NCBI GenBank assembly: GCA_037501455.1
Contig: CM074860.1
Span: 46,448,501 to 46,512,500 of the forward strand
Direction: 5' to 3'
Source: Lantana camara
Taxonomy: Eukaryota; Streptophyta; Magnoliopsida; Lamiales; Verbenaceae
Length of the DNA: 64,000 nt
Part shown: positions 1 through 9,403 of the stretch, in pieces
How the letters are laid out: every line of letters starts with the position of its first letter
Position numbering within the stretch: the stretch's first letter is position 1
Notes under the pieces: generated by a model
Database searches by the model: none
What the model saw: only the letters and a program-made list of their open reading frames with translations
Told to the model about the DNA's origin: nothing
Program-made: the position numbers and the translations under genes

Positions 1-515
1 ATTCCTATTACTTTGAGAGAAAGAAAATAGAAGTGAAGTCAAAGTTGGAGTCCGATTCCGACTAGGGTTTGGGGTTCGAACCCTAGGCTATAAATAAGCC
101 AAGGGATTCGAATTTTTCACCTTACACGTGACTTGGGATTCACGCCCAATCAACATGGCTTCAAGAATTTGGGAGAATTCTCTTGCTCTCTTCCTTCTCG
201 TTTTATGTGTCTTTCTTTACACATGTTATATCGCTAGCACTTTCCCTAAAATGATTTGAATCTAGGTTGGTGTGGATTATTACTCTAGAGGAAACCTACT
301 TTGGAATCTAAAGTAGAAAGAATCTTTCGAGGGACGAGAGTTACCATTACCACATGAAGCACGTTTGAGGGCGGCTCAAAACGTGTCAAGAAAGCGACGA
401 TTCCTGTAAGTTCTTGAATCCTAAAGATTAGAAATAGAAATTGCAAGTCCGATCTTGCTTTTGGGAAAAATATCCTTAAATTCCGCTGCGTTAGTGTTTT
501 GTGTTTTTCCCAACA
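1..515 (+). mobile_element. 5' LTR (3' part only) of an outer Ty1/copia element
   Basis: This stretch matches the end of the LTR at 17995-18509 base for base apart from scattered substitutions. It ends in CAACA two bases before a primer-binding site at 518, which makes it the 5' LTR of a + strand element. The left part lies outside the window. A TATA box (TATAAATA, 89-96) follows a 12-bp palindrome GGGTTCGAACCC (72-83), so the transcription start probably lies near 115-125. The family begins its LTR with TGTTAGGAATAG, as seen at 5765 and 44334. Confidence 0.9.
72..96 (+). promoter_or_regulatory. copia LTR core promoter: palindrome plus TATA box
   Basis: The palindrome GGGTTCGAACCC is followed five bases later by TATAAATA. 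The same arrangement recurs in the 3' LTR, with the TATA box at 18083-18090. This is inferred to be the RNA polymerase II start region of the element. Confidence 0.6.
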
Positions 516-517
516 AG

Positions 518-530
518 TGGTATCAAAGCC
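518..530 (+). other. primer-binding site (initiator Met tRNA) of the copia element
   Basis: TGGTATCAAAGCC starts two bases after the LTR end. It differs at one base from the usual complement of the plant initiator methionine tRNA 3' end (TGGTATCAGAGC), which fits an old, mutated copy. Confidence 0.85.
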
Positions 531-571
531 ACCTTGCAAGGAAACCTCGTGTCGGGAGTCGTCGGGATGGT

Positions 572-749
572 CCGCACCAGCCTGTGCGGGAGGGCCCACA
601 CGCCCCTGCCAGGGACTGTGCGGGGGGACAGCCCGCATGCATCCCCACAGCCCTGTGCGGGATTGCCCGAACACGCCCGCACACCCCTGTGCGGGACTGC
701 CCGTACCCGTCCGCACAGCCTTGTGCGGGATCTTTCGCATGTGTGCGGG
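572..749. repeat. GC-rich array of dyads, arms CCGCAC / GTGCGG
   Basis: Clear dyads of the form CCGCAC-N6-GTGCGG are centred near 580.5, 651.5 (left arm CCCCAC), 685.5 and 719.5, with spacers such as CAGCCT, ACCCCT and AGCCTT. The last three are exactly 34 bp apart. A reversed version, TGCGGG...CCCGCA, is centred at 628. The array lies in the untranslated leader just after the primer site and stands out as GC-rich in AT-rich surroundings. Open frames across it are by-products of its composition. Confidence 0.8.
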
Positions 750-766
750 CTGACATGCCGCGACCT

Positions 767-1140
767 GACTTTTCGTGTTTTTGGCCCAAATTTTATTTTA
801 AAAATTATTCTAAAATTATTTTTTACTGAAAATATTTTATTTTTGAAATAAAAATTATAATTTGGGAATTTTGGGAATTAAAATAAATTTTAATTTTTTG
901 GGAAAAGTAATATTATTATTATTTAAATCATAAATTTATAAAATTATTAATTTGACTTTTCGTGTTTTTGGCCCAAATTTTATTTTAAAAATTATTCTAA
1001 AATTATTTTTTATTGAAAATATTTTATTTTTGAAATAAAAATTATAATTTGGGAATTTCGGGAATTAAAATAAATTTTAATTTTTTGGGAAAAGTAATAT
1101 TATTATTATTTAAATAATAAATTTATAAAATTATTAATTT
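767..1140. repeat. 187-bp AT-rich tandem duplication in the copia leader
   Basis: The block starting gacttttcgtgtttttggcc at 767 repeats from 954 with only a few substitutions (about 187 bp per copy). Both copies contain poly-A/T runs and a GGGAATT(T)GGGAATT motif. The high identity of the two copies compared with the decayed coding region suggests a late duplication, or one maintained by slippage. Confidence 0.9.
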
Positions 1141-2984
1141 TGAATTAACTTGAATTTTCTCAGATTTGAGCTTTTGATTTTGAACATATTCTTGAACAAG
1201 AAACTGTTTTCAGATTACTTTGAGTTAGTAGAACTTAAATTTAAAAGAATTTTAAATTTATTGGTAAAATTAAATTCTTGCAATTTTAGAATATTAGGTG
1301 ATCATGGGTTAGTCTTGTGTATGATTTAATTTATGTACATGGATGGTTTAAATCTCGGGTTGGAGCCCCACAGTTGCATTTTTCAATTGGGGTCGGTGCC
1401 CCACTTATGTGCGTACTGTTATGTGTTTATTATGTGACTTTCCATATTACTGTTTTTGAGGCGGGGGTATGCCCCTTGTATTTGTCTATGGCCAATATGA
1501 AGATTGAGTCATATTATTTTATGCAAAGAGTGTACAATTTAGAAAGTGAGGTCATTAAGTGACGACCCTCAAAATGTTAGGAGGGTTTCTATTATTGTAA
1601 TAGATAGGGCATCGTTTTATTCTGATTCCCTTATGTGATTTAAACTGTCTTTGTGCCATGTATGTGAGAACTTGTGGTTGTGGAGTGGCTCCCACATATC
1701 ACGCATAAGATAAGAAAACCCATGATCATCTTATATTAGTATCATGCTAGGACATGTTTTCTGCTAATTGCTGGTGTGTAATGCATTTATGTGAAACTAC
1801 ATTAAACAAGATTAATTAAAATGGATAACTTTATATGTTGGTAAGGTCAAAACTGGACAACTCTCCAGTATTCGAAAATTCCATAAATATTAAGCAATTT
1901 CGAAAATAGGTATTTTGTATAAAGTGAGAACTTTGAATAAAATTCCTAGCATTCCATATATAGGATTTAAGTTTAATAGGGGAGCTAGTTACTGGCCATG
2001 AGTCGTGGGCTGACTATGTGAAACCTATTAGTTCTTAGTTTCCTGATTGAACACCTAAAAATGTTCGATATTTCGTGGTTATTTTGGAATTGGCCGCGAG
2101 TCGTGGGTCGTTCCGGCCTAAGTTTAATCATGACCTTATGATTGATGTATCTTGCTTAACGCCTAAGTAAATATGGATGTCGCACGAGTCGTGGGTCCAT
2201 ATTGAAAGATGGGTGATGCAAAAATATCATTAAGAGTTCCATGGAGATGGAATTGATAAGTTGTACGTACCTGAGGCTTTATTGAGGATGGCCGCGAGTC
2301 GTGGGTCCAAGATAAAGTGCTTGGGATCTTAGTACCCATTGGGAAAACAAGTTTCCTCTAAGATCGTTAGGATTTTAAGATCTTCTAAAACCAGTGGGAG
2401 CTGCATATGATTGAAAGACCTAAATCCTGTGTATTACGTTATTATTTAACATGCTCACATTTTCTTTGCTTAGCATTTAGGTTGAAGTTCTGTGATTCTC
2501 TACAATATGAAATGTAAACCCATTCGTATCCTTCCTTAAGTCAAAAGAGTTGACTAAGTGCTAACTAACTCTAATTGGCTTCGGGCCCTAAATTTCGTTT
2601 TAGATTCCGAATAGAGAAAGGTGTTCTCTAAAGACCGAAATTTTCAATTGTGAAAATTCGACCCGGACCAAAAGAGAAGCAATCTGAGGTGAATGGATTT
2701 TTCCAAACCACTTAAAAGCAATTGAACCACCTCATAAAAATGCTACAAAGGTATAACATTATGGAATTATTCAATATTCCAAATGAGGAAACATGTGCAC
2801 ACGAACGAGGTCTAAAGATCTTATTTGAAGATCTTGTGGTCTCGATCATCAACTGAGAAAAGAGTTCTCAATGCACTGATTGCTTCCATTGCTTCCACCA
2901 TCGTTTAACCCCTTGATGCTCCACTAGAATGATGCCATTGTAGTATAGTTAATCATTTAGTTGATCACGGTTGAGAGCATCCTT
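1141..2984 (+). other. non-coding leader of the copia element, with four GAGTCGTGGG repeats
   Basis: I see no recognisable coding sequence here. The decamer GAGTCGTGGG occurs at 2000, 2098, 2186 and 2296, three times within a longer form ending GTC or GTCC and usually preceded by GGCC or CGC. The intervals are about 88-110 bp. The beginning of gag may lie in the second half (2650-2984), but I could not read it with confidence. Confidence 0.55.
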
Positions 2985-3195
2985 GCGAAGGACTAAAAGG
3001 TTATGATGGTTAATTCTTCTTCTAAATTCACTAAGTCAAAGGCTTGCAGGCCTAAAGAAGAAGAAACCCTAAAGAGCCCACTAGAGGGCCATGTAAGGGG
3101 TACGTCCAAAAGACACTAGAGGTCAAATAGGACGTTTGCTTCTATAATAGCAAATAAGGGCTTTGAAAGGGAACTGCAAAGAGTATGGGTACTCT
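2985..3195 (+). pseudogene. copia gag remnant with zinc-knuckle trace
   Basis: A lysine-rich stretch (around 3030-3060) is followed, in a broken frame, by a trace of the end of a CCHC knuckle near 3160-3185 that reads like LKGNCKEY. Copia gag proteins normally end with such a knuckle, which binds RNA in the virus-like particle. Stops and frameshifts interrupt it every few codons, so it cannot make protein. Placement comes from this motif plus its position upstream of the pre-integrase region. The start of gag is not identified. Confidence 0.5.
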
Positions 3196-3279
3196 AATTT
3201 GTTATCTCGTTTAGTAATTCTAGGAGGATCAGAATTCACTAGTCTTGGACTGATTCTACATAATCCGTTGTGCAAAGAC

Positions 3280-3800
3280 TCAAAACACAAATGTTCTGAA
3301 CATACAACGAGATAACAAAAGTAAGTGAGATGACAAAGCTTCGAATTACTTTGGAACGTTGAGACATAAAAGGATTAGCAAGTTAGACATCTTAGGATCA
3401 TTTTACGAAAATGATCTTAGAGAGTTAACTTTCTATGAGTCCTATCTTAAGGGAAACGTTCTCGAAACATAGTTTAGGTGAGATGTGGAAGGTGCCAAAA
3501 TTATAATGGATTTCGATCCATGCTGATGTGTGTAAGATGCTTAATGTCAGCTCTAGATACAATTGTCAGTTTAATCATTATGAATGAGTGTACTTATTGA
3601 AGTACAAATTTGAAACTTATATGAAATTCTTAGAATTTCAAAAGGAGGTTAGGAACCGAAGTAGTCATAAGTTATAGGTAAATCGATATGATCGAGATAG
3701 CCAATATCATAGTAACTAATTCCTTAGTCGTCTTGGAGACAATAAGATTATCTCTCAATAAACTAATTCGAGAACACCTTAGTGTTTCCAAATGAAGGAA
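3280..3800 (+). pseudogene. copia pre-integrase and integrase core remnant
   Basis: Short fragments resemble copia Gag-pre-integrase: a weak LWHLRLGH-like trace near 3340-3365, then a stretch ending SYLKG. An integrase core follows with recognisable pieces around 3480-3760, including a VLIEVQI-like strand and the region that normally carries DRGGEY. All frames are interrupted. In an intact element the integrase joins the cDNA to host DNA. The order (pre-integrase and integrase ahead of RT) is diagnostic of Ty1/copia. Confidence 0.6.
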
Positions 3801-3998
3801 TGAAACCTTATAGGATATGGTCCATTCCATAGCAAGCTTTACTGACTTATATTCATTCTAGGAATAAACTCCCAGAATATGCAGTTAGAGATTTTGAATC
3901 TAGTACCTTTCCAAACCAGTTCCTTAATTGCACTATGAAATATGGCATTCAATAGTTCCCAATTATTCTTATCTAAGAATTTTGGGAAATCCTCTTGA

Positions 3999-4229
3999 GT
4001 GAAGAGGATAGTGGAAGATAAGCTTGAAACGAGTTCAAGTTTACAAAGCGATATAGAATATTGTTTCTGCAATTCTCTTGAACCAAGGTTGTTTGTTTCT
4101 AGGAATGTACCTTTCGTAAGGAATCGTTCCTATAACATAAGAGAGGCAAGCAAGCAGACCTCAAAGAAATTTGAAGATACATATCCCACGCCACATATAG
4201 AAGAAACGAGCCCATCTGATAAAACTTAG
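3999..4229 (+). pseudogene. copia integrase C-terminal/linker remnant (open for 76 codons)
   Basis: This frame is open for 76 codons. It contains LEPRLFVSRNVPFV, which corresponds to the copia integrase C-terminal motif of the type VFVSRDVVF, followed by a Ser/Thr/Glu-rich linker typical of the stretch between integrase and RT. It has no start context of its own and is part of a decayed polyprotein. The open frame on the opposite strand at 3839-4072 is a shadow. Confidence 0.6.
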
Positions 4230-4319
4230 CCAAATTTTGGAGTATGTACACGTGTGAAAACCTCCTCTTGAGACTTGTTTAGAACGCGTTCCTAGATAGC
4301 CGAGGAATTACTTAAATAG

Positions 4320-5060
4320 GAGACATTGTCAGATTTGGAATCTGAGTAGTGTAAACAAGCCTTGAGATCTAATATGGATTCCATATATTCAAACCAAGTT
4401 TGGACCTTGGTTGATCCACCTGATAGGATCAAGCTCATAGAGCTTCGAGTAAATGGAAAGCATTACAACCTTTTTGAGGGTTGAAATGCAAAAGTCCATT
4501 TGAATTGTGTTTACCACATCCTCATATTCTGACTGTGAGATATGATAAACGAATATGAGAACTGTCTTGTTCTATATGAGATTGAAAGAGACTAAAATAA
4601 GGTATTTCTATGAATCTCATATTCAGTGGGAGTATACATAAGGTATGCAAATCCCTAAGTCAATCTGTGGATTGATAAAGGCTTCTAGGAGTTAGATAAT
4701 TCGATTCCATAGGATAGTCAAATCGTTTGACACAGGTGGAAGTCGATAAGTCTCCAAGTGTACATATGAAAGTTAGTGATGTAAGAGTCCATTTTTGGTT
4801 CTTTAGAAGACAACATCCTTCTCATTAGGAATGTCAAGGATGATGTAAAAGTTACCAATTCTTGTTTAAGAAACAATTTGACATGAAAGATCTTAGTGAT
4901 TAGCCTAAATTCTCGACATTGAGATCTATAGAAGATAGATCTAAGAGCATAAATGGATTATCACAAAGGACTACATAATCAAGGTACTAAAAGGAGTTTA
5001 GTGTGGACAATGGAACAAATCTTTTGAAGAGATGTGTCCTAAGATAATTTTAAGAATGTT
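4320..5060 (+). pseudogene. copia reverse transcriptase remnant
   Basis: NQVWTLVDPPDRIK is readable at about 4395-4435, matching the conserved start of copia RT. Near 4800-4840 the fragment EDNILLIRNV corresponds to the YVDD active-site strand with the first Asp replaced (Glu-Asp). Near 4875-4990, KQFDMKDL and then NGLSQ match the RT thumb region. Frames are shifted between these pieces and stops are frequent, so the enzyme is dead. The motif sequences look like the Tork/Angela side of copia, but I do not assign a lineage. Confidence 0.7.
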
Positions 5061-5089
5061 AGAATGTCCAAAACCTCTTATAAGAAGGG

Positions 5090-5750
5090 TACATAATATA
5101 TGTAAAGTTATGTACAAAATTAGATATGGCGCACCACTAAGCGTAGTGGGCCAAATCTAATATGACCTCAGAGAAGGTCCTTAGATTTCTGTAAAGGATG
5201 TCCTCAGAGTACTTGAGAAGAAATGAGGATATGTATTAGTTTACAGAGCCCAAAAGAACTTATCATTGAAAGGATATTTTGATGCAATCGTTACATCAAA
5301 CATAGATAATTGTGAATCATTGAAAGGATGCAATTTTTGGCTCAATGGCAAAAGCGACATGTGGAAAGGCGTTCCAAGCACAAACGTTGCAAAATTCTCA
5401 ACTTTTGAAGTTGAGAACTTAGTCGTATTAAATACCGCTAAGGTAAGTGTTTGGGTAAGAAACTCTATCTAACTAGTTAGATGAAGTTCCTAGCATGAAA
5501 CAACTCCATTATCATATTGTATCATAAAATGGATGGTTGCTCAAGTAAGAGAACCAAGACCTCACCAAGAGACTGAACACGTGATTACGAATCACTTTAT
5601 AAGGAAAACGTGTTTCCTTAGAAATGTGTAAATAAGAGGGTTACACCAGCAGAGAACTTAGTAGATCCACTTTGGAAACGCCCAAAGTCAATAGGTTCTC
5701 AAAGTGCATCTTAAGAAGATGAGACTTAGAGTACCTAAATGGCTTTTACG
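5090..5750 (+). pseudogene. copia RNase H remnant and polyprotein end
   Basis: From 5266 to 5472 one frame stays open and reads LSLKGYFDAIV, then LNGKSDMWKG and later VWVRNSI. These line up with the copia RNase H motifs (GYTDSD, the SWKS region, VWMKNFI). Upstream, 5090-5180 corresponds to the VGSLMYAM / RPDIAHA region in a shifted frame. Downstream, fragments up to about 5740 resemble the HIEVRYHFIRE and LTKPLP tail. The key Asp of the first motif is still present, but the protein is broken on both sides. Confidence 0.7.
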
Positions 5751-5751
5751 G

Positions 5752-5764
5752 GCAAGTGGGAGAT
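5752..5764 (+). other. polypurine tract of the copia element
   Basis: The purine-rich run caagtgggagat directly precedes the LTR start TGTTAGG at 5765. This is the expected second-strand primer site. Confidence 0.75.
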
Positions 5765-6402
5765 TGTTAGGAATAGTACCCTAGAAAGCCGATTCGACGA
5801 AATCTACTTTGGGACTTTTCTTGTGTCACAGAAAATCTTTGAATAATATACGATTGACTATTATCATAGGCAAACACTTCTTTATATGCCAATACGTATT
5901 TTTGTGTGTTTCCATTACGTGCGCATGTATTAGAACTCCCCTAATCCATAAGGCTGTTAGGGACTTTGTCATTAGGTGAATGACACATGAAACAAGCCCT
6001 AACTCAAGGCCGGATTAGAAATCACTCCAAGTCGATGTGTCCAACAAACAATGGGAGTGTTGATTTGTCTCAATTGAGACTTGCTCATGGGATTGCATCC
6101 TTAAGAAGGATCATCCTGTTTCATGGGGTGTAAAGTGCATAGTTGATGCGTACGCAATACATGAGTGTGCTCGTTATTAAAACGGGTACACTAAGGTGTC
6201 CCGCGTGAGAAAGGAAGTTTCTATAACTAGAAATAGAAACTTCCAGATTTGGAAATATCTTACAGGTCAATAGCGTGAGTAAATTAATCCTTTTACTTGA
6301 GATTTCATTGATGCTTTGTGGACTAACTCTGTAGTCTTAGGTATAAGCTTTAAAGGGTGTCGCCTTAGACAACTGATTCAGGGCTTATGCTGGGGCTGCA
6401 CA

Positions 6403-9367
6403 TGTAACACCCCCGGAGCGAAGGGTGCCACATCCCCCGCACTAAGGTCCAACACGAGTAACGAAATGGAAGTTCGCACCCGTATCAAACCGTAGCGAAC
6501 GGGAGATACACAAAACTCACACCTTCGCTAGGCGGCCTAGACCCTCAAGAACTGCGAGAAAATAAAATCAGAGTAGCGGAAGCAATTCATAAGCTAACAA
6601 AAATCCCAAGACATCACATATACATATCAAAATGGGGGAGGGTCAAGTATTTAAGATACAAGCTAGATTATATACAGAATGTCAAATGCCAACATGGCCA
6701 AAAATAGCACAAGTGTAAACCGGTTACAAAATCTTAAAATACATAAGCAAAAGAAGAAGAAATCCACTACGATGCATGAAGACTCAAGCTATACCACAAG
6801 TAAACCCAAAAGACACTTGCCGCCTAGCTTGACTCGGAAGAACCTGCAAACTCAAAAGAAAGGGAATGAGGGGAAAAACAACAACGAGGGTTAGTCCTAA
6901 AGACTAGTGAGGGGGTTAACTTACACACCCATATATGTATAGAGCAAAGCAATTAGTCAAAACGGAAGGATCCTTGCAACGAGAGTGGTTTTTGCAAGCC
7001 AAATACATTCCCGTGATATCGATATCCATAGGTTAAGGGAAAGGCAAAAAGGAGTAAATGCCAAACTTTTAGATACTTAGGAATCCACTCTCGTTTCATA
7101 GATCATACAAAGCTAAAACCAACTCGGCGAGTACGAGCCACACACATCCCAACTTCCATATACGAAGAGCAAAACAAAGCAAAACAAATCATAATCCATC
7201 CCCAACACCGGTTGATAGAAGGGTTGATCGGCCCTAACTATCCACATACACAGACGAGACAAGGTTTAATTACTACCTTGAAACCTTCGACGGTTGCCTC
7301 CGCCGGCTCAAGAGAAACACCCTTCCTCAACCTCCTAAGGTTGGGTGAGACTCTCAAATGGAGGTGTTGATGGAAGAGCTCGGCGACCCCTCGGTCGACC
7401 CGAGATTACCATACCACACTCCGGGGCCCAAACATATCACGAAAGTCACACAAACAAACCTCAAAGCTTATCTTTCAAAGCCACATCTCGCTTACACACA
7501 CACACTTGCACAAAACTAAACTTTTCAAACAAAAGCAAAATAGCTTATGTACTTATACAAAACGTTTTCAAACTCTTATAACAAATGGGAGTAATCCCGC
7601 AACATATGTACCATACACTTATTTACCATATATTATACGTATTCGCATGCGAGGTTTCAAATCAAATAGGGTTGTAGATCGAGTAACTAAAAGAACAAAA
7701 ACCTCACCTGATCAACGGACGTAGCGGAGACAAAAAGGCGAAACCGGACACCTATGGAGCAAGCTCGTCCTCAACAGGAAGATCCTCTGAACAAGACAAA
7801 CAAGAAGGAACACTCTTAGACTCAATATGAACCACATTGACGCTCGGTACATGCGTATGTATGTTTATGATGCAAATGGTATGAAATGAATCCACAATTT
7901 AGATCATTTATGAGCATTCAATGCATATTCGGACATATATCATAAACGAGGACGTAAATCAAGTCACAAATTCATACATAAGGCTCAACACAAAATATAA
8001 CAAGTTGGTCATGCATACACACCAAAACGAGGTAAGAAGAATCAACAAGAAGCAACGGAAAGAAAGCAAAAACAAACGAAAACTAGAGTTCCTTGGAGAC
8101 ACGCCCGTGTCCCCCCGGAAGGGCAAGCTGAGACACCCCCGTGTCTCAGTACAGAAATACGAACAACAGAAACCCGGAGGTGACAGGCCCGTGTCACCAA
8201 GGAAAGGCAAACCGAGACACCCCCGTGTCTCGGTACAGAAAAACGAACAACGAAATCAAAAGGTGACACGCCCGTGTCACCAACAAAATACGAACCGAGA
8301 CACCCCCGTGTCTCGGTACAGAAAAACGCGACCAGCTCAAACAGCAACCTCAGCAAACCCAATTAAAACCACACCCTCACACTCCAACTACCAAGCAAGG
8401 AAATGTAATAAATGCTAATAATCAAGTCCTAGGAGCATAATATCATCATCAAATCTCAAGGAAACAAGAATGGAGCAAGAATCCAACAAATTCTCCCAAC
8501 ATCTACTATTCACATGCTTGCCATATCTCAACAATCAACCATGGAAATGAACTCAAGAACACATAAAAGAGAGAAAAGAGAGAGTAGATGACAACCATGA
8601 ACTCACCTTTCAAATTGGAGAAGCTTGGGTGAAGATTTGAGCTCAAAATCAAGAAAATGCACAAAGGGGTTTCTTCTTCCTTCTTGCTTCCTTGTGCTGA
8701 TCGGTTTTGGGAGAGAGAGAGGGAGATTGGCTCGGTTTCCAGCAGAAAAAAGGGAAGAGAGGGCTCAACTCAAGGTCTAACTCATGGTTAAGGCTTGGTT
8801 AAGGTTTAAGTGGGGTCCACAAAGTCATAGCTAGGTCAAAAGGTGTCTCTTAAGCATAAGGGGCTCGTTACAGGTGAAATTGAAGGTCTTAACGAGCTTA
8901 GAAAAATGTGAGGATTATCCCATTAAACCCGAATCGTCGAAACGAGTTCAATGGAGGTGACAGAATTCGAATCCGAATTCCCGAGCTCAAGATACGCGTC
9001 TCGGAACCCAAGGTGCGATAAGTGATCTTTAGCCTCCTTTAGGTCCCGTCTCCAAAACGAACCCAAAAGGCAACCAAAACAAATACCAAAACATACAACG
9101 AGCATATAAACGAGTCCATAAAGCATATAATTAACACATATCATGAATTTACAAAAATCAGAATTAATTACGAATCTAAAACGAGCAAAATACAAAGTAA
9201 AGGAAAATTAAACGATCAACTTAAACAAATTCATACCAACGCAATTACGTTCAAATAACTTCAATTAATCCATGTTAGCAATTAAATATCATATAATCAC
9301 TTAAAGTAATAAGTAAATAGCGCACATAAGAGGTTACCTGAAAAGTCTGATCAGTCGGGATGTTACA
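6403..9367 (-). mobile_element. Tekay-1 3' LTR
   Basis: It runs from TGTAACACCCC to GATGTTACA on the + strand. Reading the minus strand, it starts TGTAACATCCCG with CAGGTAAC 31 nt inside, and contains the six-dyad array (8098-8316), a splice-acceptor-like TTTTGAGTTTGCAG near 6844-6857, and the U5 block ending TAGTGCGGGGGATGTGGC near 6427-6446. Open frames within it (for example 7921-8418) fall in non-coding LTR sequence and recur unchanged in the other LTR. Confidence 0.92.
8098..8316. repeat. Six-dyad array GACAC-N4-GTGTC in the Tekay-1 3' LTR
   Basis: The dyads alternate between two extended types: GGTGACACGCCCGTGTCACC, and one with outer arms CGAGACAC / GTGTCTCG (CTGAGACAC in the first example). 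The spacer is GCCC or CCCC. Centres are at 8104.5, 8138.5, 8188.5, 8222.5, 8271.5 and 8305.5, giving spacings of 34, 50, 34, 49 and 34 bp. The array is therefore three pairs with an identical 34-bp internal spacing. Confidence 0.9.
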
Positions 9368-9403
9368 AACCTCCTTCCTTCAAAAGGACCTGTCCTCAGG
9401 TCT
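9368..9403 (-). other. Tekay-1 polypurine tract and preceding dyad
   Basis: On the minus strand, AAGGAAGGAGGTT directly precedes the 3' LTR. About 18 nt upstream lies a dyad (GACCTG-AGGA-CAGGTC, 9387-9402), which overlaps the end of the reading frame. The same feature is seen in LARD1, LARD2 and, with changed arms, in Tekay-2. Confidence 0.75.

Noticed and set aside
72..83. GGGTTCGAACCC as a tRNA B box (pol III promoter)
   Set aside because: It matches the B-box core, but no A box or cloverleaf can be folded around it and a TATA box follows; treated as a palindrome in a pol II promoter.
455..851. Overlapping open frames near the window start
   Set aside because: They straddle the LTR end, primer site and GC-rich dyad array; the reading frames reflect composition and repeat structure.
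5765..6402. A solo copia LTR ending where Tekay-1 begins
   Set aside because: The sequence continues at 17032 after the duplication gcaca and matches the uninterrupted order seen in the solo LTR (around 54830), so it is one LTR split by an insertion.
8098..8316. Regularly spaced short repeats resembling a CRISPR array
   Set aside because: The repeats are short dyads of 14-22 bp inside a plant LTR, alternate between two types, occur in both LTRs, and have no cas genes nearby; this is eukaryotic DNA.
7921..8418. 165-codon open frame in the Tekay-1 3' LTR
   Set aside because: It lies within the LTR over the dyad array; the repeated peptide pattern is a translation of the DNA repeats, and the other LTR copy breaks the frame.
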